From Capitulum mitella (taxonomy: Eukaryota; Arthropoda; Thecostraca; Pollicipedomorpha; Pollicipedidae): 64,000 bases of DNA. Shown here piece after piece: positions 38,401 to 50,400 of the stretch. Positions within the stretch are counted from its first letter, which is position 1, and each line of letters begins with the position of its first letter. The notes beneath the pieces are model-generated. The model was given only the letters and a program-made list of their open reading frames with translations. It was not told the origin of the DNA and did no database searches. The position numbers and the translations under genes were made by a program. The stretch lies in NCBI GenBank assembly GCA_030062745.1, contig CP099842.1, positions 1,984,001 through 2,048,000 of the forward strand, read 5' to 3'.

Positions 38401-41400
38401 TGGAGAGAGAACATCGCGGCCTGTTGAACAACACTACGTGCTGAATTATTGACCCATATTGCTTGTCATTTTTGATTTAATCATTCGGTTTTGTGCTGAC
38501 AGTTACAAATAGCCTGTCGGTGACTTTCAAAGCGTCTTTAATGAATGCTTTTAATTTCAATATGCCTTTTCCTATTTCCGTTCCAGGAAGTATAGCCAGA
38601 AAGCAATCTTGGACAAGCTGGGAAAAAATAGGTCTCACATACAGCTTGTAACTCAAAACCGTCCTCTTACCAATGGATGCCAAACCATAAAACACTCCGC
38701 TGCGGCCATTCAGTCACTCGGATTGGCTTTGAACTGCCGAGATCCTGTCGGAGTCCGGGCTTCGTGTTCAAGGGCCCGAGTCGAGCCGCTTCAGAGCTGC
38801 AGCTCGAGGTTCCGAGCTGAGCCAGCTCCGCCCGGCGTGAGGCGCCGTCGCCGGAGGGTTTCTCAGCCACGTGGGCCCACATTTCGTCAGCCTGCCTCCG
38901 GCGAATCAATACGGGCGCTGCTGCCGGCGCTGCGGCGCTGGGAGTGGCCCCAGGAGCGGCATCACCGGCTGACCAGCCTCCCGAGACAGGGGACTGCTGC
39001 GAGCTCCATCACGGCCCCGTCTCGGCGCGTTTCACCGCAGCCGCGTGAGCTGCGTACACGCAGCTGGAGTCCATGGCTTTCGTGCCTGACGTCCTGTCGG
39101 CATCGCATACGGTGAAGTCCATCAGTCTCCCGACTGGATGGCTGTGCGCTTGAGCAGTCCACCGGGAGTCGAGCGCGGCGACCATGTGCGCGCGCGTCTT
39201 GTCGGCCGCGCGTTTCGGCCGTGCGGGCCACGTGGCGGCGCCGTGCGGCCGGCGGACGGCCCGGCCGCCACGTGTCCGTCCGGCGGGCTGCGTGTGCAGC
39301 CCCCACCTGACGGGCAGCCCCCACCTGACGTTCGTGCCGGCGTAGGCCAGTTTCGCCCCGGGCGGCGCCGGCGGCCGGCTGGAGGTATCGATTGCGGCCG
39401 CTGCGCCGTTTTAGCGGAGCGGGCGCCGGTCTGCGGGGTCGGAGTCGGTCCCGGGCGGTCCGGACCCCGCCCGGCCGGCTGTAGGGTCAGCACCGTGCCG
39501 GCGGCGTCAGCTGGCCGCCGCCGATAGGTTCGGACTCAGTCCGGGTCTGTCGGTCTGTGAACGCTGATTGGAGCATCCCCGCAAAGTGTTCGTCAGTTGA
39601 GTTACAACACCCAGAAGTCCTTCAGAGGGCGTCTTTCAACGATGAGAGTGAGACCAATTCAATTTGCACCGAAATCAGACCATGTCGCATTCATCACCCG
39701 AAGAGCCATTTCTTTTAACTGGCCGCCGCTTTTTGGTCAGGTGAAAAGCTGATCGCATTACCTGAGTGGCGCCCTTCGTGCGACTGAAGCGTGAGCAGTG
39801 CCACTTTTTGGAGGCGGCCTCGCGACAAACGGACGGCATTAGCAGCGCGCTGTCCGCTGACAACCGTCCCGTCGGCGTCGTCGCGGTCTGACGTCATATC
39901 TTGGCCCCGCCCACTGACAAGGTCACCTTCATTGTAGGCAAGGTCAAACGGTCATCGAAGCCGACGGCATATGATGATCGCGCATACCTGGTGACATCTG
40001 AATGACATGAAAGCAGTATGTCATTGAGGCCTTTGCTTTGCGTGCAGAATACATATTTTGATTGTTTGATATCAAGTTTGCTCGCAACGTGAAAAACCAC
40101 GTCATCCATCTTTCTGTCGCGATGAGTGCCAACTACCAAAAGTCATCACTTCCCGGCAGTCATCGGTATGTTTATCAAAGGAATATGCTCACGCAAAGAG
40201 TTTGACACCAGTCGTAAATTCTCACCAACGTTTGGCCGAAAATCGCGTGGTGATATCAATCATTGTCATAGGACGTTTAGCGGTGGCTGCAGCGAAGCAT
40301 TTACACAGCCAGAGTCGTTGATGACAAACATTGCAATATTTGTCTGTCTCAGGGGTAAATACCATTACAAAAGCACGATCGTGTCGTTGAGCCGTTCAGT
40401 GCATCCTGACGAGAACGGGGCGGTTCCTATGTCAAAGGACGGACGATTTTCATTCTCGGTTTAGGCGAATCACGTCATACCTCCAGGGTTGTTAAGCGCA
40501 GACGTTGCCACTGACGGAAAGTGCACGGCCACCTAGCCCCTTCAGACACTGACGTCATTTTGACGAGGAGGCTACCTTCCTGGCCGCGGTTTTCCGAGGG
40601 CGTTTTAGCTGGGGTCGACGGCTGCGAGCCGGCCAAGAGCCTGCGGCACTATTGATCGCAGGTTGCCAGGTCAGCCGGGCCTGCCGCCTCCGACACTCGC
40701 CACTCTTCCGACCGTCCGCGGGTCAGAGGGTTCTCCGACACTCTTCGCTCATCCGACAGTCTATTCATCCGACAGTCGGCGGTTAGAGGGTTCTCCGCCA
40801 CTCTCCGCTCGCTCGACAGTCCGCGGGTCAGGGGGTTCTCCGACACTCTCCGCTCATCCGACAGTCTATTCATCCGACAGTCGGCGGTTAGAGGGTTCTC
40901 CGCCACTCTCCGCTCGCCCGACAGTCCGCGGGCCAGAGGCTCCTCCGACTCCGTCCAGCAGCCCCAGACGGTCCGCGCTGGTCCGGGGGAAAGTCCGCTG
41001 CTCCGGAGGGCTTCTCCGACATCCCCGGAGAGCCCCCGCCCGGTCTGCGCTGGTCCAGACGACTGTCCACGGACCCAGCGGCCACCGCCTGCAGCGGCCG
41101 CAGAGACCCGACGTTTCCCGTCCCGCCAGCGATAAGGCCGGTGCCAGGCAGGAGCCCAGCGTCCGCGGCGTTCAGCCCTCTGCCGGGAAGATCCGTCCGG
41201 CGCCACCGACATTCCGCAATCTGGCGGCCCGCGGCCGCGGCCCGTCCAGCGCGCGGCGGCCACAATCCCTTCGCGCGCCGCTTCATCAATAATATCTATT
41301 TTCGTTTCCCATTGTCCGCGGGCTCCCTCCCGCTTCCCAATTACGGCTGAACTTCCGATCGTCGGTGTGACTTGCGCGGCGGCGGCCGCGGCTCCGGACG

Positions 41401-44400
41401 CGCGCCGCGCCGCGCCCGAAGCCACAGCAGCGGACAGGTGAGACCGCCGCCACCTGACGTCACGCTCGGGGGCTCGCAGGGGCCGGGGGGTGGGGGTCCG
41501 GGATAAACAGGACGGTAATGAGTGCTAACTGGGACGGGGCGGCTGATCGAGCGGCGCGGTCAGGTGGGACGGCCGCCGCCGGCCGCTGATGGACTTCAGA
41601 CGCGTCCACTGACGGACGACCGCCGGCACGGAAACGGGCCCAATTGATTCCGGCCTCAAAGCGACTAATGGCGTGACAAACGCGGCGCCCGTTCTTCGGC
41701 GATGGCGCGGCCTTTGTTGCATGCGCGGGGCCATCTGTCGTCCACTTAAGCCGAGCCATCTCGACGGTCCGCGCCTGGTGCCGACTCAGGGAGCTTCGCG
41801 GCCTGTTCGGGCGGCGACGCTCACTCCTGTCCGCTTCACGTGCTGGCCCACGTATGTTATCATGGATATTTAGTGCTGGTTTGGGGCTCGAGGCTTCGTC
41901 CTCCTCCAGTCGGCACGCCAAGCTCCTTTAAACCTTGACAAGGTCAGTGAGGAGGTTGATGTCCGCTTTATGCGCTGTTGTCTTCCGTGGAATTGACATT
42001 GATCATAAACGTCGAATGAAGGGGTGAATGCCCGCTTTATGCGCTGCTGTCCTCGCGCTATGGGCATGGATCATACCTGAGGGGACCGTATTGCTCCTCT
42101 ATTTCGATCCCAGCGCCCGAGGGGAGCCGGCGCGGCCTTTTACCTTTATTACGGCGGTGGAGTACACTGGGCTCCAGCTGGGCCCCGACGCCCTGTGTTT
42201 CTTCACGCGCCGAAGACGGGGCGTGCGCGGCGGCCGTCTCCGCCGTCCCCGAGTCATCGCGGTCCTGTCACGACTGCGTTCTTTAGACCGCTCCCGGCCA
42301 CTCACGTATTAGCACTGCTCGCACTGGCGATATACGACGATAACCTAAAAGTCCGAGGTGATACTCCGAGTGTCGAGACTGGGAAAAAAGTCACGGGAAA
42401 CGCTTGAAGGGGGTGTAGGACTTTGGTGCATCCGCTCCATGTCTGTTCTGACCTTTGAAACGGCTTTTAGTTGATTACATAGGATATTTTGCAAAGCTGG
42501 TTGAAACTAACATTAAGTTTTATCTAAAGTCTTGATCAGCAATGAAGACCATTTATATGTCGCAGAGACAGGCAGAAAACGCGCATGCCATTTGTTTTTA
42601 ACTTCTCACCCAAGACGGCTTCACCGTGTGTGGCAATTTACCAAGCGTTGACACTGAGTGGCGTAGTTTGCTCGTACTATTTACTTCTCTGATTTCATTC
42701 TTATTTGACCGTTATCCATCATCTGCAACACGTTTGTCTGCTGGAAAATTCCACTTTGTCAAAATATTGAACGAGTACACATTGCAGCCCGATGTAGCCG
42801 TAGTCGTGGACAGTAACAGACGTCTGTTAACATTGTCATGGCTCAGTTTATTTGTTACCTAACGTGGTTGAAAAGCAAGCTTTCATTAATGCTATATTGC
42901 TTTAGGTGATCATCATTCTGTCGCAACGCTAAAATAGGCGTGGTAAGTACCTATGACTTGTGATGGCAAGCCTCGATCTTTCTACATGAAATCGGAAAAA
43001 TCATTGGCAGATGTACTCCGCTACCTGTTCAATCCTTGGTTCCATATACAATGGGACGCGCGATGCAGTAGTTTTGCCGGACGTTTTTTCATTACTTTTT
43101 TGGACCAGGGGGAGGCCAAGGATCGCAATTCGTGGCGTGCAACTCCACGACACGGCCGCCCAATGACCGGCTGACCCTTCACCGGACTCTGTCACATGGT
43201 GTCAGGAATGAGGGTGGCACGTTCTGCTTAGCGTGCACCCCGAGGTGGCCGAGAGCGTGGCGAGGCAACCGGACGCGGTACGTCGTGACGTGGCCAAAAA
43301 GGCGGCCGCCTCAGAGTGACAAAGCCATGCTCGGAACTCCGCAGCGACCGGCGTCGCAGCCTTTCGGGAACGACAGGTTGAGCAGGCGACGAGGGCAGCA
43401 TCGGCTTTCCTGATCGGCGACGTTCACAGTCATACTGCGAGACGGTTTCTGTCGCCGAGGGCCGGCACGCGGCATCAGCAGCTCCGCCCTCGCTGGTGCG
43501 GCCACCTGGCCTCCGCTGCTGGCGGCCAGGTGCCTCCGTCTCTGGCGACCCCCGGCGTAATCCCCGTGTCACGCAGTTGGCGCCGCCTCTCAGCACCCCA
43601 CCAGCGGGGCCGCGGCCGAGCAGGCGTGAGCCCACTGCAGCTGCGGGACCAGAGGCCGAGGCACAGGCCGTAATTTCGGCCCCTGAGACCGTACAAGACT
43701 TTCTCCGTCTTCAGGGCCGCTTCCAATGGAGCCTCATTAACAACGCATTGCGCCAAAATACTATGGCAGCCTGTTCTGTATGAGACTCGTTTCCTTGGAA
43801 TGGGCGTTGTACCGTGCTGATCTTGTCGACAAACCTGAAGGCATACGGGGTGAAATATAGAGTACAGATACCTGACATGAATAGCTAGTCTTACCGCTAT
43901 AGCCATGTTCCTCACCTTTTCGTCGTTGTGTCTGCTGCTGCAAACCCAAATGAAGTTCTGGTAACAATTTCCTTGCCATGTCACTTTATTAATTGCTGCA
44001 ATTAAATGCACATCATGATTTACGCCCGATGTTTGTCCTACGTTGCGCCATTTCTTGTCGCTAGTAACTGATCAGGCAGGAAAACATTCCTTGAGACAGA
44101 AAACTGATTACGGCTCAGTTTTTGTGCTTAAAAGCATGATGTGAGATTTTAGGCTGCCGCGGTTGCCGATAAGTGTACACTTGATAATACTTTTGTTTTC
44201 CACCATGACAATTTCAACTTTGCAACAGTTTTCTCGACATCCTGCTGCATTCACCTAAATCACTGAGTTCACTGAGTGAGGCCTTGCTCCATTTTCACCA
44301 CCTCACTGCGGGCCTTGAAACGCGCCACAACACGGCACCCACACGGCCACAAAACGCGCCACAACACGGCACCTACAGACGCGTGGCGGGCCGCAGCGCC

Positions 44401-47400
44401 TTCGCCTCCGCCTGGTCCCTGATCAGCTCCGACCCTCCGCCTGGTCCCTGACCAGCTCCGACCCTCCGCCTGGTCCCTGACCAGCTCCGACCCTCCGCCT
44501 GGTCCCTGACCAGCTCCGACCCTCCGCCTGGTCCCTGACCAGCTCCGACCCTCCGCCTGCTCCCTGACGAGCTCCGACCCTCCGCCTGGTCCCTGACGAG
44601 CTCCTGACCCTCCGCCTGGTCCCTGACCCGCTCCGACCCTCCGCCTGGTCCCTGACCCGCTCCGACCCCCCGCCTGGTCCCTGACCAGCTCCGACCCTCC
44701 GCCTGGCCCCTGACCAGCCCTGACCCTCCGCCTGGTCCCTGAGTCAGCTCCGACCCTCCGCCCGGTTCCTGACCCGCTCCGACTCAGCCCGGCTGCGGCG
44801 CCCCCCCTGTCGCCGCCCGCCGCCGCGCCGGCCCAGCCGCCCATTACACGACACTTAGCCAGCTGATGGGCACGTGCGAACCGGAACGTGACCTCGTTCG
44901 GCGGACGTTGCGCGCCGAGCCGGGCGGCGTTACGCTGGTGTTACGCCGGCGTGACGCCCGACCGCCAGGCCGCCCGGCGTCCCTCGCCCGGAATACCCGC
45001 CGTCATTTTTGTCACGCCGAACATTCGGCGAGGATTTATTGTCGACGCGCGAGTCGATGCGAGCAGCGGGGCAGCATTGTGGGGACCGCGCCGCCACCGG
45101 CCCGGCCGGCCACCGCACGCCGGGCGGCACCGGGCCGGCCATTACCCAGTCGCTCCGTTATGACATCATCGTCGGGTCGCGGCGCGCTTTGCAGACCGCG
45201 ATGAGGCGTTAAAAAGCCAGACACGGGGGGACGAAGGGCGCGGCTCGGCGCTAACGATCTGGCCGCGTGACGTCGCCGGGTCGAGTTTGGAGTGGCGGCG
45301 CGACTGGCCCGATTGAGCCGATCAATGGATCGATGGGGCCGGTCGGCTATTGGAGGCCGTCGAAGCGCTGGACGACACCGCTGACTCATCTCGCCGGCGG
45401 GAGGTTCCTGGAAGCGGCCGGCCGGCCGGCCAGACAGGCCGGACGCCGCCCGGTGCGCGTCTCGCCGCAGGTGGGCGGAGTGAGTCGACTGGCGGCGTCT
45501 CGTCGGTACGGCTCGGAGGGGACGGTTTGGGTGGGGCTCGGCCGACGGACAGCGTGGCGTGGCAAAGCTCTCGGAACCGAGCCGCCCGACTGGCCGGGCT
45601 GCTTACCTACTGGCTCATGTGCCGTCAGGCGTGAGTTTGCTGATTTCGCTGAGCCGCTTTAACGTCTAGTCTGCATTTTCCCTCATCATGCAGGAACACG
45701 TTTCGTTGGCGGCATATCAAATTTATGTGCATGAGATGCTGGCGGGGAACGCGATCGGATTCAAATTCATGGTCTCAATTTGCCATTTGACGCTTATGCA
45801 TCCCATGAAAGCTGTATTCCCACTGCAGGCTGGTCAAGCGATTTTCAAAAGGCGTCCTGAAGTGACGGTGATGCTGATGAAATGCTGCATCATTTTTCAT
45901 CTCCGACTGATACATTGCCAGATGAAACGTTATGTGCAAGACCATGTAATTATGAAGCATTTAAAATGCGCAAGATCAATTATCTGACCATTCTCTTCCA
46001 TCCTATTCCCGGTATTTAGACTAAACAGTCAGTGACTGCATCCCGATATTTGCTTTTTTGGTATCGACAGGCTACAGTCTCGGGGGACAGAGGACGATAT
46101 CTTGAAAAAGGTCCGCAGTGTTCGCTCCTGCAGTAGAGAGCTGTGGCGTTCATCCGACGAGGGCCTCCACAGCCATATTCGCCCTCTTCTCGGGTGTTAG
46201 TTATCCCGCTTTTTGTAGGGGAGTTCCCCGATCTGTCGTATCTGCCATACTGCGCAGCCTTTCGTGGCCACGTCAGGCTCTCTTTGGTCCAGGCCGGTCT
46301 GCTGTGGTCCAGTTTGGTATATCGCGGTCCCGGCCACTCTGGTCCGGCGCGGTCCGGTCCGTGAGGTCCCCGTGCGGCTCGGTCCGGTGCGGTCTGGCTT
46401 CAGACGGCTCGAGCTCGGGCCCGAACGTCGTCCGGTGGACGCCGCTGTCGCTGCGCTGGAGAGCAGGCGGCCGGCCGGGGGACGGGCCGGGAGACCCGTG
46501 GGCCCGTCTGCAGAGGCGGAGCGACGGACGGCGGCGACGGACGGACGGAGAGACGGACGGAGGGACACAGGCAGCGGCGGACAGGAGACATGACCGATGG
46601 CCGGCGGTCGACCGCGGCCGCCCGCCTCGCCTGGGGCGGACGGGCGGTCGCCTCGCCGTCCGGCCCATCTGGAGCGCCGCTCGGCCGTCTTGGTTAATGG
46701 ACCGCGCCGGGACGTCTCGTAATCACCTTCGCCGCGGCGGGGATCTCCGCAGCCACCTCCCGCGTCCCGCGGGGACGTCCAGACGCATTACGGCCTTTGG
46801 AGATGGTCGCCGCCGCCGCAGAGTGCGAAAAATTCGAAACAAGTCTACACCGAGACTAGGAGCTTGCCGTGCAGACGGTGGTGGTCCAGGACCTCCGCGC
46901 GGTGGAGGTCCGTCTCCTGGTGGAGGTGGAGAAGCGTTCTTTGTTCCAGAGCAGGTATTGAATTCTAAGCGATCAGCGCCCCGGCAATGTACAATGTACA
47001 CACGAATCGAGGCGCGTTGTCCGTGGCCTTTAGTCTTCATAGGGCGCGTGGCAATCTTCCGGTATTTTGACCGCACTGGTATGTCCTTTTGTTAGAAGTT
47101 TTGGCTTCACGCGCGCTGCAAGCGCGTAGGCGCGTTGGTATTTCCTGTCCGCGTGATAACGATCCTGAAACGTTACTGATCTGCTCTGTTATCTACAAAC
47201 TGCAGCCATGTTGTGAGTCATGAGGGGTACTTTCGGTTCGTCGTCACGTGCTTATTAAACCACCCCCGTTAAACTCGACGTCAGCCAACATATATTTCAT
47301 CAGCTGGTATTGGGCCAGACATTTGCCGTTTCGTCTGACTCTTCTGACACAATAACATCAAACATTGCACAACGCTCCCCTGCATTCCGGTCTTATGGGC

Positions 47401-50400
47401 TGTTGAAAAAGGCCGCTGACCGCTGTCTGGCCCATGTGACGGGTCGCTGACCGTTGTGTGACCCGCGTGGCAGGCCGCTGACCGTTTTCCGGTCCATGTG
47501 ACGGGTTTCTGACGGTTGTCTGGCCCATGTGACGAGTCGCTGACCGCTGTGTGACCAGTGTAGCGGGGACCGCTGACCGCCTTGTGAGCGGCGTAGCGGG
47601 GACCGCTGACTGCTGTGTGGCCGGTGTAGCGGGGTCGCTGTTCACTGCGTGGCCTGTGTGATGTGATGGCGGCAATGTGACACTGTGACAGCAGTGACAG
47701 GCCGCTGACGGCCGGTCCCTCCTGCTCCGCAGGGCGCCGTGCAGGACGTGAAGCTGGTGTTCGGGCCTCACGGCTACCTGGCGCAGTGCCCCGACCTGGA
47801 CGCCACGTGTCCGTCCTGCGGCCAGTTCCGCAGCCTGCAGGCGGCCGTAGTTCATCTGGAGAAGACCGTGGAGGAGCTTACGCAGCGGGTAAGTGCCGGC
47901 CACGCTCGTGCCCGTACGTGCGGCCGTGCGGCCGAAAAATCTTTGCAAGAAATGACCGGCTGGTACCGTTCTTTACTGCTGTATAAGATTTTTTTTCTGA
48001 TACCATCACATCTTCTTTAAATCGGGTTGAAAATTATTAGCAGCATCCTGAGTCTCGTCTCCCGGTGCACTGTAGTTAATTTGCCGTGTTGGATAGTGCG
48101 GACGTACTGCTACTTTCTTTGAAACTCGGTTCCTCTTGTGCCATTAAAAATGCACCATTGCTGAAGCAAATGAATGGTGTCTCTGACCTGCTGCGTGACG
48201 TTGCCTCATAAAGAATATGCGTCCAACCTTTTCTCCCCATGTCTCCGTTATGAAATGATGAGAAGCGGGATTTTCAGACAGCCAATGCAAGCTTTTCATG
48301 CCCCTTCCTACGTCTGGATGGGAATCTCATCATTGCGCGTGCTATGTCTTATGAATAGCCCTGTGTCTAAAACCTTAAAGATGTCATTCAATGAGTGATG
48401 TTTTTGCTTCAGCGCTCTCTGCAGGACGTGCTGCATTACATTTACATTTCAGTCACGGAAAATCGTGTTGTTTCTCTGGACGGGACAAACGGGATTTCCA
48501 GATGTCGCCGAGTCTGGAAACGGCATCACAAAGTAAAGAGAATGGGACCGCATATGGCGAACTTTTCTCATCAGCCGCCCTGAGGGTCTGGCGGTCGTTC
48601 CATATTTCAAATTACTCTCAAAGTTGCTTTCATCACTGTCAGTTTACAGACGAAGTTTTTCGGAACACCGCAGCCAGCGTCGCCTGTTGCTACTCCGCAC
48701 CGACATTGCATCCCCCTTTGCGGACCACGTCGGGTACACTTCACTCCATCATGGTCCTGTGCTTACGTCTCTTGAACACAGAAACTCAGGTTTAAGGGCT
48801 TTACGTTTGGGAATCTCTGTGTATTGCCCATGTGTGAATCACAAATGGTCCCCGTAGTGTAGCACTGCATCACTTGTATTCATGTCTCGCTTGTCAGCTA
48901 CCTTCGCCCAGCACAAATAAGCCGTTCATAATTCATTCCATGCAGGTCAAGCCAATAAGCGTAGGGCAATCCAGTCATCAGCATATCGCACAAATTAATC
49001 GCGGACGATTGTCCGTTTGACTGCGGCGGGCTGGCGGAGGCGGGGTGGCCCGAGCAATGAGCATCGTAAAGTTTACAGGCCCGTCTGGCCGGCCGCAATT
49101 TGTAAATGGACGCGCCGCGCGCCCGCAAATGCGGCGTAATGGCCGCCGCGCCGGCGATTGTCGCCGCTGATGGAGCCGCCGCCGAGTGTTTGCGGCCGCT
49201 TTGTGGCGCCGACAAAAGAGGGCCGGCCGGCCGCGCGCGCCAACCGCCCTCGCCGCGACCGCGGCGGAGACCGGCGCCTGGACGCCGGCCGGCACCGGCG
49301 GTCTGTGGGCGTGGCGTCGGCACAGATTCGGCGGCCGAGCGGGCCGGCCCCTGGGGAACTATCCGTAGAGGTGTCGGGGCGCGGCGCCAGGATCTGGGCA
49401 GTGTCCAGGGCAGAGGACACTTCGCTCGGAGATTGGCGTCTGCCTCTGAACCAGCCGGACGACGCAAATGCACCATTATGCGAATCTGTGACGTTGGAGC
49501 CGAGGCGTCGTAAGTCGCGAATGGCTATGACTATGAGAACGCAAACAGATCTTTTTTAGTGATCCACCGCTGCTGATGTTCGGCGAAGCGGTGCTGTGCG
49601 GTGAACCACGACCCCTGACTCAGTAGGCTATCCCGGTGGGACAGCTGTGTTGCGGCACAGCATAACAGTAGCGGTGATAGGCGGTGGTCCCAGCGAAGTG
49701 CTGGTTCGTGGCATTTGCTGCGCGAGAAGCCGCGTCTCTGGAAACGTGGAGAGGCCATGCGCGCTGACACCCATGGGACAGGTAGGGCAATACCCTAATA
49801 AGTTTGAAGCTGGCAGGGCAACTCTGTGAATGGTCGGAAAAATATCGAATAAACTTTCTGTTAAGCAGATAAAAATACGAAGTATTTGAAGTGCAGAATC
49901 TGTCGATAGGTAGAATTAAGTAGCGAAACCAAATGAAAGGACTAATATGAGGTTAGATTGGTAGTTAAAATTTTTCTGGTGCTATGAACAATGTTCGGCA
50001 GGCCCTATAAACTTGGGTGTCCCTCGCTCATCCATGGGGTCAGGCCAGGAAAGGATTCCAGAAAAAGCATAAAACTTCGGGGAAAACATCATGCAAAGAC
50101 CTTATCCCAGGTCACTGTTACACTATCCCATTAAGGCGCCCCTTATCAAAAGCGTTTAGGGCTTAATGCATAACCCAGTTGCTCGTGGAACGACATTCAA
50201 CGAACGTCTTCTTTTGATTGTCTTTCATTCGTTCTCCTTTTGTTACTATGTTTCCATGCACATATCGCAGAGCGGAATCCTCAATTTTTTATTAACACTT
50301 CCTCATAGAAAGAAGAGGACTCGCCTCGCTGCATTCTACTGCTCTCACAGCGTCCCATTAAGTCTCCTTTCATTTTTTTCTGACTTTCTCTTTACGGCCA

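Larger units (their letters stand above)
33469..47732 (+). other. NELL: NELL intron 5, 14.3 kb
   Basis: A phase 0 intron and the largest in the window. It holds the 42-bp, 105-bp, 29-bp and 31-bp arrays, the CAT microsatellite and very GC-rich blocks (34400-34500, 35540-35770, 37280-37880, 41360-41640, 44800-45500, 46330-46800). Short AT-rich cores are embedded in several of these. No nested gene is recognised on either strand. Confidence 0.85.

Noticed and set aside
44269..44844. Gly-Arg-rich minus-strand frame with RRVGAGQGPGG-type repeats
   Set aside because: A 29-bp array read in one direction; the repeat period is not a multiple of three, so the repeat peptide changes from unit to unit.
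46118..47095. 325-codon plus-strand frame in intron 5
   Set aside because: Arg/Gly/Pro-rich translation of a GC-rich block with tandem GGTCCGGT and GGACGGA motifs. Overlapping frames on the other strand are equally open.
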